DNA of 64,000 nucleotides from an uncultured Agromyces sp. (lineage in GTDB: Bacteria > Actinomycetota > Actinomycetes > Actinomycetales > Microbacteriaceae). How positions within the stretch are numbered: the stretch's first letter is position 1; each line of letters starts with the position of its first letter. The position numbers were made by a program, and so were the translations under genes. Positions 16,095-25,671 of this stretch are shown piece by piece. The DNA lies in NCBI GenBank assembly GCA_913053875.1, contig CAJXGN010000004.1, forward strand, positions 124,001 to 188,000, read 5' to 3'. The notes beneath the pieces were generated by a model. That model was not told the origin of the DNA. It ran no database searches and saw only the letters and a program-made list of their open reading frames with translations.

Positions 16095-17180
16095 TCAGTC
16101 TTGCAGGATCGACGGCAACTCGGTCGCCTCGACGCCCCACGACTGGACGATCAGGCGCACGTTGTGCACCTGGCTGCCCACGTAGGTCTCGCCGTCGCTG
16201 CCCGCCACGCCGAGCGAGTCGCCGTACAGCGCGTCCTCCCCCGAGTAGACCGTGACGCCGGCCTCCCGGGCGATCGTCTCGGCCGCGTCCGGCGCGATCG
16301 ACTGCTCGGAGAAGACCGCCTGCACGCCCGTCTCCTCGATCGCGTGGATGAGTTCGTCGAGCTCCGCGGCGCTGGGCTCGGCGTTGTCGTCGAAGCCCGG
16401 GATGATGCTGCCGACGTAGGTGATGTCGTACGCCGCGACGAAGTAGGTGAACGCGTCATGGTTGGTGACGAGCAGGCGCTCCTCGGCGGGCACCTGATCG
16501 ACGCTCTCGTGGATCCAGTGGTCGAGCTCGTCGAGCACGTCGAGGTAGTCGGACTCCGCGGTCTCGATCGCCTCCGCGTCGACGCCATCGAGGTCGGCGA
16601 GGCCCGTCGCGATGTTCTCGACCATCTCAGCGGCGAGCACAGGGTCGGTCCAGATGTGCGGGTTGCCGTCCTCGTGGGCGTGGTCGTCCTCCGAGTGCTC
16701 CTCCTCGGCGTGCTCGTCCTCGGCGTGCTCGTCCTCGGCGTGCTCGTCCTCGGCGTGCTCCTCCTCCGAGTGGTCGTCCGCCTCGTCGCCGTGGTCGTGG
16801 TCGTGGTCGTGGCCGCCCGCGACGAGCTCGATGCCCGTGCTCGCGTCGATCACGACGCCGTCGAAGCCGGAGGCGTCGATCGCGTCGTCGAGCCAGGTCT
16901 CCAGGCCCCCTCCGTTGATGACGAGTGCGTCGGCGTTCGTGAGCGCGAGCAGCTGCGCCGCCGACGGGTCGAAGTCGTGCGCGCTCTGGTTCGGGCTGAC
17001 GAGCTGCGTGAGCTCGACCTGCTCCCCCGCGAGTTCGCGGGTGAAGTCGGCGACCTGGGTGGTCGTCGCGACCACGTTCGGGCCGTCGCTCTCGTCGGCG
17101 GTCCCGGTGGCCGAGCAGCCGGCGAGGGCGAGTGCGCCGACGGCGAGCGCGGCGAGGGAAATGGGCGTGACGGATCGCAT
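16095..17180 (-). CDS. znuA: Zinc ABC transporter substrate-binding lipoprotein
   Basis: A 361-residue cluster 9 binding protein. The signal MRSVTPISLAALAVGALALA ends in the lipobox ALAGC. Metal ligands are expected at the histidine in SPNQSAHDFDPS, in GNPHIWTDP and in the TNHDAFTYF segment. Between the first two lies a long His/Glu/Asp loop (HDHDHDH then repeated HAEDE units), typical of zinc-scavenging ZnuA. The ATG at 17180 is only about 8 bases past a -10, so the mRNA is probably leaderless; an upstream in-frame start would run through the operator and is rejected. Confidence 0.92.
   Translation of the reverse strand: MRSVTPISLAALAVGALALAGCSATGTADESDGPNVVATTTQVADFTRELAGEQVELTQLVSPNQSAHDFDPSAAQLLALTNADALVINGGGLETWLDDAIDASGFDGVVIDASTGIELVAGGHDHDHDHGDEADDHSEEEHAEDEHAEDEHAEDEHAEEEHSEDDHAHEDGNPHIWTDPVLAAEMVENIATGLADLDGVDAEAIETAESDYLDVLDELDHWIHESVDQVPAEERLLVTNHDAFTYFVAAYDITYVGSIIPGFDDNAEPSAAELDELIHAIEETGVQAVFSEQSIAPDAAETIAREAGVTVYSGEDALYGDSLGVAGSDGETYVGSQVHNVRLIVQSWGVEATELPSILQD
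16696..16770 (-). repeat. 15-bp tandem repeat in znuA
   Basis: Five consecutive 15-base units, the middle three (16711-16755) identical, encode repeated E-H-A-E-D pentads of the metal-binding loop. Slippage could change histidine number between strains. Confidence 0.9.
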
Positions 17181-17187
17181 GACAGCG

Positions 17188-17216
17188 AGCGTAGGCTTGT
17201 TGATAATGATTGTCAA
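17188..17216 (-). promoter_or_regulatory. Zur-type operator overlapping the znu promoter
   Basis: On the minus strand TTGACA (17216-17211), a 17-base spacer and TACGCT (17193-17188) form a good sigma-70 type promoter. The 17-bp near-palindrome 17200-17216 (TTGACAAT-C-ATTATCAA, one mismatch between half-sites) matches Zur/Fur boxes and covers the -35. Repressor binding there would block polymerase. Transcription should begin at or next to the znuA ATG. Confidence 0.88.
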
Positions 17217-17317
17217 AATCATCCGGACGTGCCGAGCCCGGCATGCATGTCCGGCCCGTGGACGAGGAGTGACGCATTGTGGAACGTTCTGGCGTGTCGC
17301 CGTCGAGGCGTGCGAGA

Positions 17318-17899
17318 GTGAGTGACGTGGATACGACGACGACCACTCAGCTGACGTTGCATCCGTTCACCGTTTCCGAAGCGCGCCGCGTGCTGGCCGG
17401 AGACCGGGCACCGGGCGAGGGGTGGGAAGGCGGGTACGCCTTCGCCGACGAGATCGACCTGGTCCGCACGTTCCTCGAGATCGTCGAGACCGAGGGCGAC
17501 CCCGCACCGTTCGGCCCGTACCTGGTGCGTCGCAACGGCTCCGGCGCCGCGATCGGCGCGGTCATCTTCTACGGTCCGCCCGACGCGACCGGCACGGTCG
17601 AGTTCGCGTTCGCGCTCGTCCCCGCCGTCCGCGGGCAGGGCCTCGCGGTCGAGGCCGTCAAGCTCGCGCTCGGCGTCGCCGCCGCGAACGGCGCGGCCCG
17701 GGCGCGTGCCGACGCCGAGGCTGCCAACGTGCCCGCCACCCGCGCGATGCGCGCCGCCGGGATGCACGAGATCGCGCGCGACGCGACCATGCGCCGCTAC
17801 GAGCGGCACCTCCCGACCACCGGCCAACTGCAGGCGATCGTGATCGACCGCCCCGGTACGGAGCCGGCCGCCGAGCACCCCGAGCGTCCCGCCGAGTAG
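17318..17899 (+). CDS. GNAT family N-acetyltransferase
   Basis: A 193-residue acetyltransferase of the RimJ/RimL-like group. The core strand GTVEFAFALVPAVRGQGLA contains the acetyl-CoA motif RGQGLA, followed by the helix EAVKLALGVAAANG and the typical AANVPATRAMRAAGMHEI. The substrate is unknown. GTG at 17318 is chosen because it brings the start close to the domain; GTG at 17279 is an in-frame alternative. It is divergent from znuA and convergent with the bkd operon. Confidence 0.8.
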   Translation: MSDVDTTTTTQLTLHPFTVSEARRVLAGDRAPGEGWEGGYAFADEIDLVRTFLEIVETEGDPAPFGPYLVRRNGSGAAIGAVIFYGPPDATGTVEFAFALVPAVRGQGLAVEAVKLALGVAAANGAARARADAEAANVPATRAMRAAGMHEIARDATMRRYERHLPTTGQLQAIVIDRPGTEPAAEHPERPAE

Positions 17900-17938
17900 G
17901 GGAGCGCGCCGGCCGCGGCCTGCACGCGCCGCCCGCGG

Positions 17939-19309
17939 CTACTCGAGCAGCAGCGCCGGCTCCTCGATGATCGCGGCCACGTCCGCGAGGAACCGCGACG
18001 CCACGTCGCCGTCGACGACCCGATGGTCGAACGAGGCACCGATGGTGGTGACGTACCTCGGCCGCACCTCGCCGTCGACGACCCACGGCTTCTGCTTGAT
18101 CGTGCCGAGGGCGACGATGGCGACCTCGCCCGGGTTGAGGATCGGCGTGCCGGTGTCCATGCCGAACACCCCGATGTTGGTGATCGTGATCGTGCCGCCC
18201 TGCATCTCGGCGGGCTGCGTCTTGCCCTCGCGCGCGGTGAGCGTGAGCTGCTCGAGCGCGGTCGCGAGCTCGACCATGCTCATGCCCTGCGCCTCCTTGA
18301 CGTTCGGCACGATGAGCCCGCGGGGGGTCGCAGCGGCCACGCCGAGGTTGACGTAGTGCTTGACCACGATCTCCTGGTCGGTCCACTGCGCGTTCACCGT
18401 CGGGTTGCGCCGCACGGCCCAGATCATCGCCTTCGCCATGATCAGCATCGGCGACACCTTGACGCCGGCGAAGTCGGGCGAGGCCTTCAGGCGCTTGACG
18501 TACTCCATGGTGCGGGTCGCGTCGACATCGACGAACACGCTCACATGCGGCGCGGAGTATGCGCTCTCGACCATCGCCGCGGCGATCGCCTTGCGCACGC
18601 CCTTGACGGGCACGCGGTACTCGCGGTCGGAGGGCGTCTCGGGCGTCTGGATGTTGCGGAAGACGCTGGCCTGCGACGCCTCGCGGATCACGTCGTCGCG
18701 CGTGATCTCGCCCACCGGACCGGTCGCGGTGACCCGGTTGAGGTCGACCCCGAGGTCCTTCGCGAGCTTGCGGATCGGCGGCTTGGCGATGACCGGCACG
18801 TCCGAGTCGGTGCGTGCACCGGCGACCTTGGTCGGCGATCCGCCCGTGGGCGCGGGGGCCGGTTCGGCGAACCGCTCGTGCGCGACCGGGGGAGCGGGGT
18901 GGCGCTTGCGGCGGCTCGAGGCCGGTCCCGAGCTGCCGTGGCCGACGAGCACGGCGCCGGATGCCTCGGGCTCGGGCTCCGACGCGACGGTGGACGCCGT
19001 GTCCGCGGCGACCTGGGCCGCCTCAGACGGGGCGGGCGACTCGGTCGCGGCATCCATGCCGCTCGCGGCATCCGTCTGCACCGCCACGATGGGGGTGCCC
19101 ACGTCGACGGTCTGCCCGACCTCGACCAGCAGCTGGCTCACGACGCCCTCGGTGGGGCTCGGCAGTTCGACGAGCGACTTCGCGGTCTCGATCTCGACGA
19201 ACACCTGGTCGAGTTCGATGCGATCGCCCGGGGCGACCCGCCACGACACGATCTCGGCCTCGGTCAGGCCCTCGCCGACGTCGGGGAGGGGGAACTGCAT
19301 CTCGGTCAT
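17939..19309 (-). CDS. bkdC: Branched-chain 2-oxoacid dehydrogenase E2 component
   Basis: A 456-residue dihydrolipoamide acyltransferase. Residues 1-80 are one lipoyl domain with the lipoylated lysine in [10 protein letters not shown] (K44). A Pro/Ala/Ser linker follows, then the peripheral-subunit-binding domain ([18 protein letters not shown]), and the catalytic domain with [11 protein letters not shown] near the C-terminus. GAGGAGC precedes the ATG. It is the last gene of the hisC-bkdA-bkdB-bkdC operon. The E1 type (separate alpha and beta chains) points to a branched-chain rather than pyruvate complex. No E3 is in the window. Confidence 0.9.
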   Translation of the reverse strand: MTEMQFPLPDVGEGLTEAEIVSWRVAPGDRIELDQVFVEIETAKSLVELPSPTEGVVSQLLVEVGQTVDVGTPIVAVQTDAASGMDAATESPAPSEAAQVAADTASTVASEPEPEASGAVLVGHGSSGPASSRRKRHPAPPVAHERFAEPAPAPTGGSPTKVAGARTDSDVPVIAKPPIRKLAKDLGVDLNRVTATGPVGEITRDDVIREASQASVFRNIQTPETPSDREYRVPVKGVRKAIAAAMVESAYSAPHVSVFVDVDATRTMEYVKRLKASPDFAGVKVSPMLIMAKAMIWAVRRNPTVNAQWTDQEIVVKHYVNLGVAAATPRGLIVPNVKEAQGMSMVELATALEQLTLTAREGKTQPAEMQGGTITITNIGVFGMDTGTPILNPGEVAIVALGTIKQKPWVVDGEVRPRYVTTIGASFDHRVVDGDVASRFLADVAAIIEEPALLLE

Positions 19310-19331
19310 CGTGCTCCTCGGTACGTGGCGC

Positions 19332-20474
19332 TCAGTAGGCGAGTGCGCGGTCGACGGCTTCGAGCACGCGGTCGGGGCTCGGCAGGAAGTCGGCCTCGAG
19401 CGCGGCGGGCGGGAACGGCGTGTCGAAGCTCGACACGCGCAGCACCGGGGCCTCGAGCGAGTAGAAGCAGCGCTCCGCGATGGTCGCAGCGACCTCGGAG
19501 CCGAGGCTCGTGAAGCCCTGCGCCTCCTGCGCGACCACGAGCCGGCCGGTGCGCTGCACCGAGTCGACCAGCGGGCCGTAGTCGATGGGGGAGAGGGAGC
19601 GCAGGTCGACGACCTCGAGGCTCCGGCCCTCCTGCTCGGCGATGTCGGCGGCCTGCAGCAGCGTGGCGACCATGGCGCCGTGGCCGACCACCGTGACGTC
19701 GGTTCCGCGACGCATGACCCGCGAGGCATGCAGGTCGATGCCGGCGTGGTCGAGGTCGACCGGGCCCTTGGGCCAGTAGCGGCTCTTGGGCTCGAAGAAG
19801 ATGACGGGGTCGTTCGAGGCGATGGCCTCCTGGATCATCCAGTACGCATCGTGCGGCGACGACGGGCTGACCACGCGCAGGCCCGGCGTATGCGTGAAGT
19901 ACGCCTCCGGGCTCTCCTGGTGGTGCTCGATCGAGCCGATGTGGCCGCCGTACGGGATGCGGATGACGACCGGCATCGGCATGCGACCGTCGTGCCGCAG
20001 GTTCTGGCGCCCCAGCTGCGTCGTGATCTGGTCGAACGCGGGGAAGACGAATCCGTCGAACTGGATCTCGAGCACCGGGCGGTAGCCGCGCATCGCGAGG
20101 CCGATGGCCGTGCCGACGATGCCCGACTCGGCGAGCGGCGAGTCGATCACGCGGTCGTCGCCGAACTCGGCGTGCAGGCCCTCGGTCACGCGGAAGACGC
20201 CGCCGAGGGGCCCGATGTCCTCGCCCATGAGGAGCACCTTCGGGTCGTCGGCGAGCGCCTTGCGGAGCCCGGCGTTGATCGCCTTGCCCATCGGCATCGA
20301 CTGCACGCCGAGCAGGTCGGGCGCGGCGGACGCCTCGTCGCGACCGGCCGGGGCGTCGGACGACGGCGCCGGGGAGGCATCCGCCCGCCCCTCGCTCGGG
20401 GTGCCCGTCGGGGGAGCGGGGGGCGCGACCACGGGGGGCACCTCGTCGACGCGGTCCTGGAGCTCGCGGGTCAT
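19332..20474 (-). CDS. bkdB: Branched-chain 2-oxoacid dehydrogenase E1 beta
   Basis: A 380-residue transketolase-like beta subunit with [36 protein letters not shown] and [16 protein letters not shown]. About 55 Pro/Ala/Ser-rich residues precede the conserved domain that begins near [15 protein letters not shown], a longer tail than usual. The ATG overlaps the E1 alpha stop by 4 bases (ATGA), and the E2 gene follows after 22 bases. With E1 alpha it decarboxylates 2-oxo acids from Val, Leu and Ile, feeding branched fatty acid synthesis. Confidence 0.9.
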   Translation of the reverse strand: MTRELQDRVDEVPPVVAPPAPPTGTPSEGRADASPAPSSDAPAGRDEASAAPDLLGVQSMPMGKAINAGLRKALADDPKVLLMGEDIGPLGGVFRVTEGLHAEFGDDRVIDSPLAESGIVGTAIGLAMRGYRPVLEIQFDGFVFPAFDQITTQLGRQNLRHDGRMPMPVVIRIPYGGHIGSIEHHQESPEAYFTHTPGLRVVSPSSPHDAYWMIQEAIASNDPVIFFEPKSRYWPKGPVDLDHAGIDLHASRVMRRGTDVTVVGHGAMVATLLQAADIAEQEGRSLEVVDLRSLSPIDYGPLVDSVQRTGRLVVAQEAQGFTSLGSEVAATIAERCFYSLEAPVLRVSSFDTPFPPAALEADFLPSPDRVLEAVDRALAY

Positions 20475-21604
20475 GCGGCACCTCCCTCGAAGCCGGCCTC
20501 GTACCGCTCGAGCCAGTCGGCCTGCTGGGCCATGAGCGGATGCGGCTCGGCGTACACGTGCTCGAAGATCGCCGGGCGGGATGGCGCCTGCAGCTCGAGC
20601 GTGCGACGGCGCACGTCGGCCGCGAAGTCGTCGGCGTCGGACAGGGCCTCCTCGAAGAACGCCGCCGATGCGCCGCGACCCTCGAGCCAGGTGCGGTAGC
20701 GCGAGATCGGGTCGCGCGCGATCCACGACTCGAGCTCGCCCTCGGGGCGGTACTTCGTCGGGTCGTCGGCCGTGGTGTGCGCGCCCATGCGGTACGTGAG
20801 CGCCTCGATGAGGCTCGGGCCCTCGCCGCCGCGCGCCTGCTCCATCGCGGTGCGGGTGACGGCGTAGCTCGCGAGCACGTCGTTGCCGTCGATGCGGATG
20901 CCCGGCATGCCGAAGCCGTGCCCGCGGCGCGACAGCGGCACGCGCGACTGACGCTCGACCGGCACCGAGATGGCCCAGTGGTTGTTCTGGATGAAGAAGA
21001 CCTCGGGCGTCTCGAAGCTCGCGGCGAACACGAGCGCCTCGTTCGCGTCGCCCTGCGAGGTGGAGCCGTCGCCGAAGTAGACGAGCACCGCGGTGTCGGT
21101 CTCGGGGTCGCCGGTGCCGACGAGCCCGTCGAACCGCAGGCCCATCGCGTAGCCGGTCGCGTGCAGCGTCTGCGACGCGAGCACGAGCGTGTAGAGGTGG
21201 AAGTTGCCGGTCTCGGCCGGGTCCCACCCGCCGAGGGTCGCGCCGCGCAGCAGCGCCATGATGCGCACCGGGTCGAGGCCGCGGATCATGCCGACGACGT
21301 GCTCGCGGTAGGCGGGGAAGACGTGGTCCTGCGGGCGGGCGGCGTGCGCCGAGCCGACCTGCGCGGCCTCCTGCCCGTTGCTCGGCACCCAGAGGGCGAG
21401 CTGGCCCTGCCGCTGCAGGTTGGCGCCCACCACGTCGACGCGGCGCGAGCGCACCATGTCGCGGTAGAACGTCTCGAGCGTCGCATCGTCGAGGCCCTCG
21501 ACGAGCGCGAGATACGGCTCCGCCTCGGCGCTCGGAGCGATCACGCCGTCGGGCGTGAGGATCTGCACCATGGGCGCACTGGGGTCGGTGTCGCGGGCTG
21601 CCAC
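20471..21604 (-). CDS. bkdA: Branched-chain 2-oxoacid dehydrogenase E1 alpha
   Basis: A 377-residue alpha subunit binding thiamine diphosphate: VYFGDGSTSQGDANEAL is the start of the GDG-X-NN motif, completed at FFIQNNHWAIS. FPAYREHVVGM and YRMGAHTTADDPTKYR are characteristic of this family. The start is GTG at 21604, 16 bases after the aminotransferase stop. Confidence 0.9.
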   Translation of the reverse strand: MAARDTDPSAPMVQILTPDGVIAPSAEAEPYLALVEGLDDATLETFYRDMVRSRRVDVVGANLQRQGQLALWVPSNGQEAAQVGSAHAARPQDHVFPAYREHVVGMIRGLDPVRIMALLRGATLGGWDPAETGNFHLYTLVLASQTLHATGYAMGLRFDGLVGTGDPETDTAVLVYFGDGSTSQGDANEALVFAASFETPEVFFIQNNHWAISVPVERQSRVPLSRRGHGFGMPGIRIDGNDVLASYAVTRTAMEQARGGEGPSLIEALTYRMGAHTTADDPTKYRPEGELESWIARDPISRYRTWLEGRGASAAFFEEALSDADDFAADVRRRTLELQAPSRPAIFEHVYAEPHPLMAQQADWLERYEAGFEGGAA

Positions 21605-21620
21605 CGTTCCACGCTACCCG

Positions 21621-22730
21621 CTAGGTGGAGGGCCCTTCTTGTGGCATCCCGACAAGCTCATCCAGAACCGCTAGGAGCTTGTCGACACTCTCCTCCTCGC
21701 CCACGGAGATTCGGATGCCCTCCGGCGGGAAGGCCCGAGTGACGAGTCCGGCGTCGAACAGGCGCTCCGCGACGGCCGCGGTGCGCTCGCCCGTCGGCAG
21801 CCAGACGAAGTTGCCCTGGGCGACCGGCACGTCCCACCCCTGGGCGCGGAGCGCGGCCCGCAGCGCGTCGCGGCGCACCGCGATGTGCCGCACGCGCTCG
21901 AGCAGCGCGTCCTCCGCGGCGAGCGAGGCGAGCGCACCCGCGACCGACTGGCCCGTGACCGAGAGCGGGATCGCCGTCGACCGTGCGGCGTCGAGCACGG
22001 ATGCGCCGCCGAGGGCGTAGCCGACGCGCAGGCCCGCGAGCCCGTACGCCTTGGAGAAGGTGCGGAGCACGACGAGGTTCGGGTATCGGTCGAGCAGCGG
22101 GAGCCCGTCGACCGCGTCCAGGTCGGTCACGAACTCGGCGTACGCCTCGTCGAGCACGACGAGCAGGTCGCTCGGCACGGCCGCCATCACCCGCTCGAAC
22201 TCCGCGGCGGTGACGATGGTTCCGGTGGGGTTGTTGGGAGAGCAGACGATGAGCATGCGCGTGGCATCCGTCACGGCACCGATGAGCGCGTCGATGTCGT
22301 GCCCCGCATCGGGCCGGTTCGGCACGGTGCGGCTGGTCGCGCCGGCGACCGTGACGAGCCCCGGGTACGCCTCGAACGAGCGCCAGGAGTAGACGACCTC
22401 GTCGCCCGGCCCGGAGGTCGCGAGGATGAGCTGGCTCAGCAGCGCCACCGACCCGGCGCCGATGTGCACCTCGTCGACGCTGCGGCCGTGGCGCGCGGCG
22501 AGCGCCTCGCGCAGCGCGAGCGCCGTGGCATCGGGGTAGCGGTTGAACTCCGCTGCGGCCGTGACGGCCTCGACCACGCCGGGCAGCGGATCGAACGGGT
22601 TCTCGTTGCTCGACAGCTTGTAGCCGGCTGCCGGCGCCGGGCGACCCTGGCGGTAGGCGGGGAGCGCGGCGATCTCGGGGCGGAGCCGGACGGGCGCGGC
22701 GGAAGGTGGGGCGTCGCTCACGGCAACCAC
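21621..22730 (-). CDS. hisC: HisC-family aminotransferase
   Basis: A 369-residue class II PLP aminotransferase of the histidinol-phosphate/aromatic type. Markers are [29 protein letters not shown] and the Schiff-base lysine in [15 protein letters not shown]. The window has no other his genes, and the gene heads the bkd operon; it may therefore serve aromatic or branched-chain amino acid turnover rather than histidine synthesis. GTG at 22730 follows GAGG by four bases; GTG at 22721 is possible. Confidence 0.8.
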   Translation of the reverse strand: MVAVSDAPPSAAPVRLRPEIAALPAYRQGRPAPAAGYKLSSNENPFDPLPGVVEAVTAAAEFNRYPDATALALREALAARHGRSVDEVHIGAGSVALLSQLILATSGPGDEVVYSWRSFEAYPGLVTVAGATSRTVPNRPDAGHDIDALIGAVTDATRMLIVCSPNNPTGTIVTAAEFERVMAAVPSDLLVVLDEAYAEFVTDLDAVDGLPLLDRYPNLVVLRTFSKAYGLAGLRVGYALGGASVLDAARSTAIPLSVTGQSVAGALASLAAEDALLERVRHIAVRRDALRAALRAQGWDVPVAQGNFVWLPTGERTAAVAERLFDAGLVTRAFPPEGIRISVGEEESVDKLLAVLDELVGMPQEGPST

Positions 22731-22811
22731 CGTACCTCGCGCGTATGGCGCACGGCGCCGCGCCTGTCAACAGCCCTGTCACGACGGGTGCGACGGTGCC
22801 ATAGTGGGTCA

Positions 22812-23198
22812 ATGCGCTTCCTGCTGAAGATCATCGTCAACGCGGTCGCCCTGTGGCTCACCACGCTCATCGTCGCGGGCGTGAGCGTCGAACCCTACGA
22901 GGACACGACGATCGGCTGGGTGCTCACGTACCTGCTGGTCGCCCTCATCTTCGGTCTCGTGAACGGCATCATCGGCACGGTGCTGCACATCATCGCGTTC
23001 CCGTTGTACGTGCTGACGCTCGGACTGCTCGCGCTGATCGTGAACGGCCTGCTCTTCCTGCTCGTGGGGTGGATCAGCGGCCTGATGGGCTTCGGCCTCG
23101 TGGTCGACGGCTTCTGGTGGGGCGTGCTGGGCGCGATCGTGGTCGCGATCATCGCGTGGATCCTCGGGCTCATCCTCCGGCCGGTCACGAGGGACTGA
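22812..23198 (+). CDS. Small phage-holin-like membrane protein
   Basis: A 128-residue protein made almost wholly of four hydrophobic helices, matching the phage_holin_4_2 family (LVNGIIGTVLHIIAFPLYVL, LGLLALIVNGLLFLLVG). Despite the name these chromosomal proteins have no proven lytic role. CTGTCA, an 18-base spacer and CATAGT (22799-22804) precede the ATG by seven bases, so the mRNA is probably leaderless. It is divergent from hisC. Confidence 0.8.
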   Translation: MRFLLKIIVNAVALWLTTLIVAGVSVEPYEDTTIGWVLTYLLVALIFGLVNGIIGTVLHIIAFPLYVLTLGLLALIVNGLLFLLVGWISGLMGFGLVVDGFWWGVLGAIVVAIIAWILGLILRPVTRD

Positions 23199-23231
23199 CA
23201 GCGAGCGGATGCCGCGGGGCGGCCTCGTCCG

Positions 23232-24680
23232 TCACTCGCGCGTCGCGCGCCAGAGCGTCGACTCCGGCGGCTGGCGGCCGACGTACCCGTCCATCCACCC
23301 GGTGAACTCGGCGAGCCGCGGGTCGCGGTCGACGTCGACGAGGGCCGCCGTGCGGCGGTAGGCGTCGAGGTCGTGCGCGGGCAGCGCCCCCGGGGCGTGC
23401 TCGGCGCCGTCGTCGGGGTCGAACGCATCGCGTGAGACGGTCACCCGGTTCGGCTCGTCGCGCCGCGGCCCGCCGAGCGCCGGCACCAGGTCGTCGTCGT
23501 GCTCGAGCGACAGCACCCGCACGTCGTCGGGCAGGTCGACCTGCCCGATCGGGCCGCCCAGGCTCACGACCGCCGGCACGACCAAGTCGCCCGACGCTGC
23601 GAGCCGAGCCGCCACGATGCCGCCCTGCGAGTAGCCGACGGGCACGACCGGGTCGCCGGCCCGCGCGCCCGACTGCGCGAGCGCCTCGCGCACGGCTCGC
23701 TCGCTCGCCGACTCGCGTTCGGCCACGGCGTGCAGGTTCGACGTCATGTCGAACGGCTCGTCGCCCGGCACGAACCCGGCGTCGACCGTGCCGCCGATGT
23801 ACACGACCCACCGTGGGTCGGCCGCGGAGCCGAAGCGCTCCACCCGGATGCGCGCGCCGTCGGCGTCGGCGGGGATGCGGTCGGCGAGACCCGCGACGCC
23901 CACCGGGGCCGTTGGGGCGGGCGGTCCCGTGAGCGTCTCGCCGAGTCGGGGGTCGGGCGCGCGACCGCCCGCGACGACGCCACCCGCGGGTGGCACGCGA
24001 TCGACCCGTACCGGCGTCTCGACCAGTGCGCCGGTGCCGAACCCGCGGGTGAGTGCTGCGATCGTGAGCAGCACGGCCGCCGACGATGCTGCACCGGCGT
24101 CGGCCACCGGCACGCCGCCGGCAGCACCGACCGCGAACTCGTCGACCGACGCGACCGCGGCGCGCACGAGTTGCACGAACCGGGGATCGGAGATCCACTC
24201 GGGGTGCCGGCCGATCGCCGCGACCAGTTCATGGAGCGGTGCCGCCGGGTCGAGCCCCAGGCCCGCCGCCAGCCCGGCCACCGCGGCGATCGTCGGGGCG
24301 TGCAACGCGGCCACGACGACGGCGTGGGGGAGTGCCCGCCCGAGCGTCCAGGCCGCGAGTCGTGTGCCCGCCTCCCAGCTCGCCTCGATCTGCCGCTCGG
24401 CGATGCCGTACTGCTCGGCCGCCTCCACGAGCGCCGCGCGCAGCTCGGTCACCTCGAGGACCGCCGCGGCGAGGAGCCGCTCGGCCTCGACGAGCGCCCA
24501 CCCGGCCCCCGCATCGACGAGCGGCGATGCCCATGCGCCGTCGAGCGCCCGCAACCGACCGGCCTCGACGACCCACTCGTCGAGCACGCGCTCCGCGTGG
24601 CCGAGCAGCGCCGCGTCGGCGAGCAGGTCGCCCGTCGAGACCGCGATCGTGCCGCCGCCCGAGACGGCGATGCCGGTCAC
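23232..24680 (-). CDS. Alpha/beta hydrolase with helical N-terminal domain
   Basis: A 482-residue protein. The C-terminal half (about 300-480) looks like an alpha/beta hydrolase: YIGGTVD, the nucleophile elbow GYSQGG (G-x-S-x-G), a DD aspartate at LSLEHDDDLVPAL and a late histidine at LPAHDLDAY. The N-terminal 200 residues are alanine-rich helices (LLADAALLGHAERVLDEWVV) of the kind seen in type VII secretion substrates. GTG at 24680 overlaps the stop of the preceding small gene (GTGA). The substrate is unknown. Confidence 0.7.
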   Translation of the reverse strand: MTGIAVSGGGTIAVSTGDLLADAALLGHAERVLDEWVVEAGRLRALDGAWASPLVDAGAGWALVEAERLLAAAVLEVTELRAALVEAAEQYGIAERQIEASWEAGTRLAAWTLGRALPHAVVVAALHAPTIAAVAGLAAGLGLDPAAPLHELVAAIGRHPEWISDPRFVQLVRAAVASVDEFAVGAAGGVPVADAGAASSAAVLLTIAALTRGFGTGALVETPVRVDRVPPAGGVVAGGRAPDPRLGETLTGPPAPTAPVGVAGLADRIPADADGARIRVERFGSAADPRWVVYIGGTVDAGFVPGDEPFDMTSNLHAVAERESASERAVREALAQSGARAGDPVVPVGYSQGGIVAARLAASGDLVVPAVVSLGGPIGQVDLPDDVRVLSLEHDDDLVPALGGPRRDEPNRVTVSRDAFDPDDGAEHAPGALPAHDLDAYRRTAALVDVDRDPRLAEFTGWMDGYVGRQPPESTLWRATRE

Positions 24681-25036
24681 GGCCACGCTCCCGGCGCCGC
24701 GGCACCCACGCCGAACGCGGCGAGCACGTCGGCGCCGCCGCCCGTGCCGACCGACGCCGCGGCCGCTCGCGCGCGCTCGTCGGCGATCCGCGCGGCGAGC
24801 GCCCCCGCGGCATCCGCTCCGTCCTCCAGCACCGCACGCACCGCGTTCAACTGCTGGAGCAGGCCGACGAGACGCTCGTCGTACCGGTTGCGCGCCCCCG
24901 ACGCCCAGCATGCGGCGCCCGGCACGGGCAGCACGGACGCCGCCGCGGCCACCCGCGCGGCGAGCTCGACGACACCCGCCTGCTGCGCCTGCAGGTCCGC
25001 GATGCGCCGGCTGGCGGCATCCGATTCGCTCGTCAT
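24677..25036 (-). CDS. WXG100-like small helical protein
   Basis: A 119-residue alanine-rich helical protein with a central turn, ACWASGARNRYDERLVGLL. The W-x-x-G-x-x-x-x-Y-x-x-x-L pattern is reminiscent of WXG100-like ESX substrates and their partners. It is translationally coupled to the downstream hydrolase. Family membership is an inference from pattern only; no ESX secretion genes lie in the window. Confidence 0.55.
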   Translation of the reverse strand: MTSESDAASRRIADLQAQQAGVVELAARVAAAASVLPVPGAACWASGARNRYDERLVGLLQQLNAVRAVLEDGADAAGALAARIADERARAAAASVGTGGGADVLAAFGVGAAAPGAWP

Positions 25037-25149
25037 GCGACGACGATCGCGGTCGTTCGCCGTCGTGGGCGCGGCGTCACCGGGAATCCGTCCCCACTTC
25101 AGCCGAACCGACGATGTGGAGGAGCCGAATCCGCGCCAGAATGGGAGCC

Positions 25150-25671
25150 ATGTTGCGTTCGGAGCCGGGCAACCCACCGCGCTTCCGCATCTGCTTCGTC
25201 TGCACCGGCAACATCTGCCGGTCGCCCATGGCCGAAGTCGTGCTGAAGAGCCTCGCGGATCGGGCGGACCTCGGCGACCGACTCGACATCGACTCGGCCG
25301 CGACCGGCGACTGGCACGTCGGCGAGCAGGCCGACCTGCGCACCATCGCCGCGCTCGAGCGGCACGGCTACGACGGTTCGCAGCACCGCGCGCAGCAGTT
25401 CGACGCGACGCGCTTCGGCGACCTCGACCTCGTGGTCGCGTTCGACCGGTCGCAGGCGCGCATCCTGCGCAACTGGGCGCCCACCGAGCGCGACCACGCG
25501 AAGGTGCGCATGATGCTGAGCTTCGACCCCGAGCTCGCGCCGCTGCAGGACGTGCCCGACCCCTACTACTCCGACGATGCGATGTTCGACCGGGTTCTTG
25601 GGATGATAGAGCGGTCGTCGCTGGCCCTGTTCCGCCAGCTCGCTCCAGCACTCAGACAGGGAACCCGATGA
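25150..25671 (+). CDS. Low-molecular-weight protein-tyrosine-phosphatase
   Basis: A 173-residue phosphatase with the P-loop VCTGNICRSP (C-x5-R-S) near residue 18 and the general-acid aspartate in VPDPYYSDDAMF. It dephosphorylates tyrosine phosphoesters or arginine-phosphate in this family. The ATG at 25150 follows GGGAG closely; ATG at 25141 is in frame and possible. Its stop overlaps the purB start by four bases (ATGA). Confidence 0.88.
   Translation: MLRSEPGNPPRFRICFVCTGNICRSPMAEVVLKSLADRADLGDRLDIDSAATGDWHVGEQADLRTIAALERHGYDGSQHRAQQFDATRFGDLDLVVAFDRSQARILRNWAPTERDHAKVRMMLSFDPELAPLQDVPDPYYSDDAMFDRVLGMIERSSLALFRQLAPALRQGTR

Noticed and set aside
16696..16770. CRISPR-like array
   Set aside because: The units are 15 bases without spacers and lie in frame inside znuA.
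17188..17216. Zur control of the rpmB-rpmG-rpsN operon by a similar box
   Set aside because: No TGATAATG-like palindrome is present in 4639-4804.
22812..23198. Prophage remnant from the holin-like gene
   Set aside because: No other phage genes surround it, and chromosomal holin-like proteins of this family are common.
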